NCBI GenBank assembly: GCA_023664705.1
Contig: JAMPFE010000010.1
Span: forward strand, 1-64,000
Origin: Lachnospiraceae bacterium
GTDB taxonomy: Bacteria; Bacillota; Clostridia; Oscillospirales; Ruminococcaceae
Length of the DNA: 64,000 bases
Direction: 5' to 3'
Within the stretch, counting starts at the first letter, position 1. Every line of letters starts with the position of its first letter. The translations under genes were made by a program, and so were the position numbers. Positions 62,581-64,000 of the stretch are shown one piece after another. Under the pieces are notes generated by a model. That model searched no databases. It saw only the letters and a program-made list of their open reading frames with translations, and was not told the origin of the DNA.

Positions 62581-62813
62581 TTGGTAACCCTCCCACCAGC
62601 TTTTCCGTCAGCGGCACGCTATGCGCCGCCTTAAGTTAATTATCCTGTGCGTCCGACCCGCGCAAACGCAGGGTCATGCCGTATTCACTGTTAATTTTAA
62701 ATCACGCTCTGCGCCTTATACAACAAAGTATTGACGTAAATCACGCGGCGCAAACACCGCGCCGTGCGTGAATTAAAAATAACTGCACTAAATATCTGTA
62801 TGCAAAACTGCAA
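62581..62813 (-). other. Spacer between rpsD and rpoA, no gene
   Basis: A 233-bp stretch unusually long for the alpha operon. It contains a CGGCGC/GCGCCG hairpin near 62739-62760 and A/T-rich sequence. I see no coding region or certain promoter. It may be an internal leader or attenuator. Confidence 0.5.
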
Positions 62814-63419
62814 TTATTTAGAATACAGCTCGATAATTAAGTGCTCTGCGATCTCAAAGTCGAGATCCTCGCGCTGGAAAGAACGTGTTACCTTAGCCGC
62901 CTGCTTTTCCTTGTCTACGTCGAGCCACATAGGAGTAAGTCTGCCGCCCGCGACCTCCGCGATCTGCTCAAACTTCTTGCTCTTCTTGCTCTTCTCGCGC
63001 AGGGAAACGGTGTCGCCCACCTTAACTCTGTAAGAGGGAATATCAACTCTCTTGCCGTTCACACAGAAATGACCGTGAGTTACAAGCTGACGAGCCTCGC
63101 GGCGCGTTGTTGCCATACCCATTCTGAAAACGATGTTATCAAGTCTGCTCTCAAGCAGTCTGATGAGGTTTTCGCCCGCAATGCCCTCTTCCTTGGTAGC
63201 GAGCTCGTAGTAGTGATAGAACTGCTTTTCGAGGACACCGTAAACGAATTTCAGCTTCTGCTTTTCCTTAAGCTGCTGTCCGTACTCGGAAACCTTCTTG
63301 CGGCGTGCGCCGTCCTTCTGGAACCTCTTGGACTTCTTGTTCTCGGAATAGCCCAGCACAGCGGGGCTGATGTCGAGACTTCTGCACTTTTTCAAAATCG
63401 GGTCGCGATTTACTGCCAT
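62814..63419 (-). CDS. rpsD: Ribosomal protein S4
   Basis: A 201-residue 30S assembly protein with a C-terminal S4 domain (RLDNIVFRMGMATTRREARQLVTHGHF). It has only one cysteine near the N-terminus (KKCRSL), so it is the zinc-free type. Confidence 0.97.
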   Translation of the reverse strand: MAVNRDPILKKCRSLDISPAVLGYSENKKSKRFQKDGARRKKVSEYGQQLKEKQKLKFVYGVLEKQFYHYYELATKEEGIAGENLIRLLESRLDNIVFRMGMATTRREARQLVTHGHFCVNGKRVDIPSYRVKVGDTVSLREKSKKSKKFEQIAEVAGGRLTPMWLDVDKEKQAAKVTRSFQREDLDFEIAEHLIIELYSK

Positions 63420-63513
63420 AATAAAAATCCTCCGTTAATCTAAAACATATCGGTTTTCTCAACCGACGCCAAGCAAACGTTGCGCTTGGTCTCTTATCTC
63501 TTGCTTCTTCCCA

Positions 63514-63909
63514 TCAGACGCGTCTTCTCTTCGGGGGACGGCATCCGTTGTGGGGGATAGGTGTTACGTCCTTGATGAGCTTTACCTCAAGCCCCGCCGC
63601 CTGAAGCGCGCGAATAGCCGCCTCACGGCCCTGACCGGGACCCTTTACGAAAACCTCGACGGTCTTAAGCCCGTGCTCCATAGCAGCCTTAGCCGCAACG
63701 TCGGCAGCGGTCTGCGCCGCAAACGGAGTGGACTTTCTCGAGCCGCGGAAGCCCAAGCCGCCCGCGGAAGCCCACGAAAGAGCGTTTCCCTGAAGGTCGG
63801 TGATAGTCACTATCGTGTTGTTAAAGGACGACTGAATATGAGCCGCGCCGTTTTCGATGTTCTTGCGCTCGCGGCGTCTGCGGATAACCTGTTTTTTAGC
63901 CTGTGCCAT
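63514..63909 (-). CDS. rpsK: Ribosomal protein S11
   Basis: A 131-residue 30S protein with [20 protein letters not shown] and the C-terminal [18 protein letters not shown] signature. Confidence 0.98.
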   Translation of the reverse strand: MAQAKKQVIRRRRERKNIENGAAHIQSSFNNTIVTITDLQGNALSWASAGGLGFRGSRKSTPFAAQTAADVAAKAAMEHGLKTVEVFVKGPGQGREAAIRALQAAGLEVKLIKDVTPIPHNGCRPPKRRRV

Positions 63910-63928
63910 TTATTTACCGCCTTTCCTA

Positions 63929-64000
63929 TTACTTCTTCTTGTTTGCAATGGTCTTCTTCGGACCCTTGCGTGTTCTGGCGTTGGTCTTTGTGCGCTGACC
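63929..64000 (-). CDS. rpsM: Ribosomal protein S13, C-terminal part only
   Basis: The last 23 codons of S13 (GQRTKTNARTRKGPKKTIAN, then KKK and stop TAA at 63929-63931). The rest lies beyond the window. Confidence 0.92.
   Translation of the reverse strand, partial: GQRTKTNARTRKGPKKTIANKKK

Overview
The window looks like a contiguous piece of a chromosome from a Gram-positive member of the Bacillota, class Clostridia, probably the Oscillospirales/Ruminococcaceae group. The evidence is a run of clean sigma-A promoters (TTGACA/TATAAT, 17-bp spacing), strong AGGAGG ribosome binding sites, a CIRCE operator, a CdaR/PucR regulator, a CheV protein, a YjfB-type motility peptide, NPYTG-type surface anchoring, and an alpha operon ordered rpsM-rpsK-rpsD-rpoA-rplQ. 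Base composition is moderately GC-rich. The taxonomic placement is inference. I recognise no phage, plasmid or transposase gene.

Layout. 1-5.8 kb: nifS-nifU, gap, an RluA-type pseudouridine synthase, a small conserved protein and a MATE exporter. 5.8-16.3 kb: a leucine-rich repeat protein, typA, an SDR-type epimerase, a YgiQ radical SAM protein, a MTA/SAH-deaminase-like amidohydrolase, two CobW/G3E GTPases and cheV. 16.4-21.5 kb (plus strand): a YjfB peptide, then an AraC regulator, a GH31 alpha-xylosidase and an unassigned glycosidase, which look like a small intracellular oligosaccharide-use cluster. 21.5-40 kb (minus strand): an rRNA methyltransferase, a repeat-rich surface protein, a minimal type IV pilus/type II secretion-like cluster (PilT-like ATPase, PilC-like platform and four pilin-like or membrane proteins), a transglutaminase lipoprotein, a giant CapA-DUF6270 fusion with an alpha/alpha-barrel partner, a U32 peptidase, and a ZapA-like coiled-coil gene. 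Between the last two lies an array of decayed copies of their own gene junction. 40-46 kb: htpG under CIRCE control, tag, a probable structured ncRNA, a DUF1292 gene, and a stand-alone 0.6-kb transcription unit made of iterated Shine-Dalgarno/ATG modules. 46-53 kb (minus): ftsE-ftsX-ctpA-greA-lysS and a CdaR regulator. 53.4-59.3 kb (plus): metG, a PH-domain gene, an unknown gene, tatD, a GNAT gene, a corC-like gene and nth. 59.3-64 kb (minus): dut, tRNA-Ala(CGC), a 34-residue acidic ORF, a secreted protein bracketed by two copies of a palindromic repeat, and the ribosomal alpha operon, which runs off the end inside rpsM.

The least conventional parts are: the 44.27-44.90 kb transcription unit with seven GAAAGGA...CC-n-ATG modules and a frameshifted small ORF; the relic array at 37.97-38.82 kb, whose units are recognisable as zapA-like 3' end fused to U32 5' end; the helically phased CTGCA repeats at 40.59-40.65 kb; the structured RNA at 43.4-43.6 kb; and the CapA fusion. 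All family assignments come from reading motifs by eye. No searches were run.
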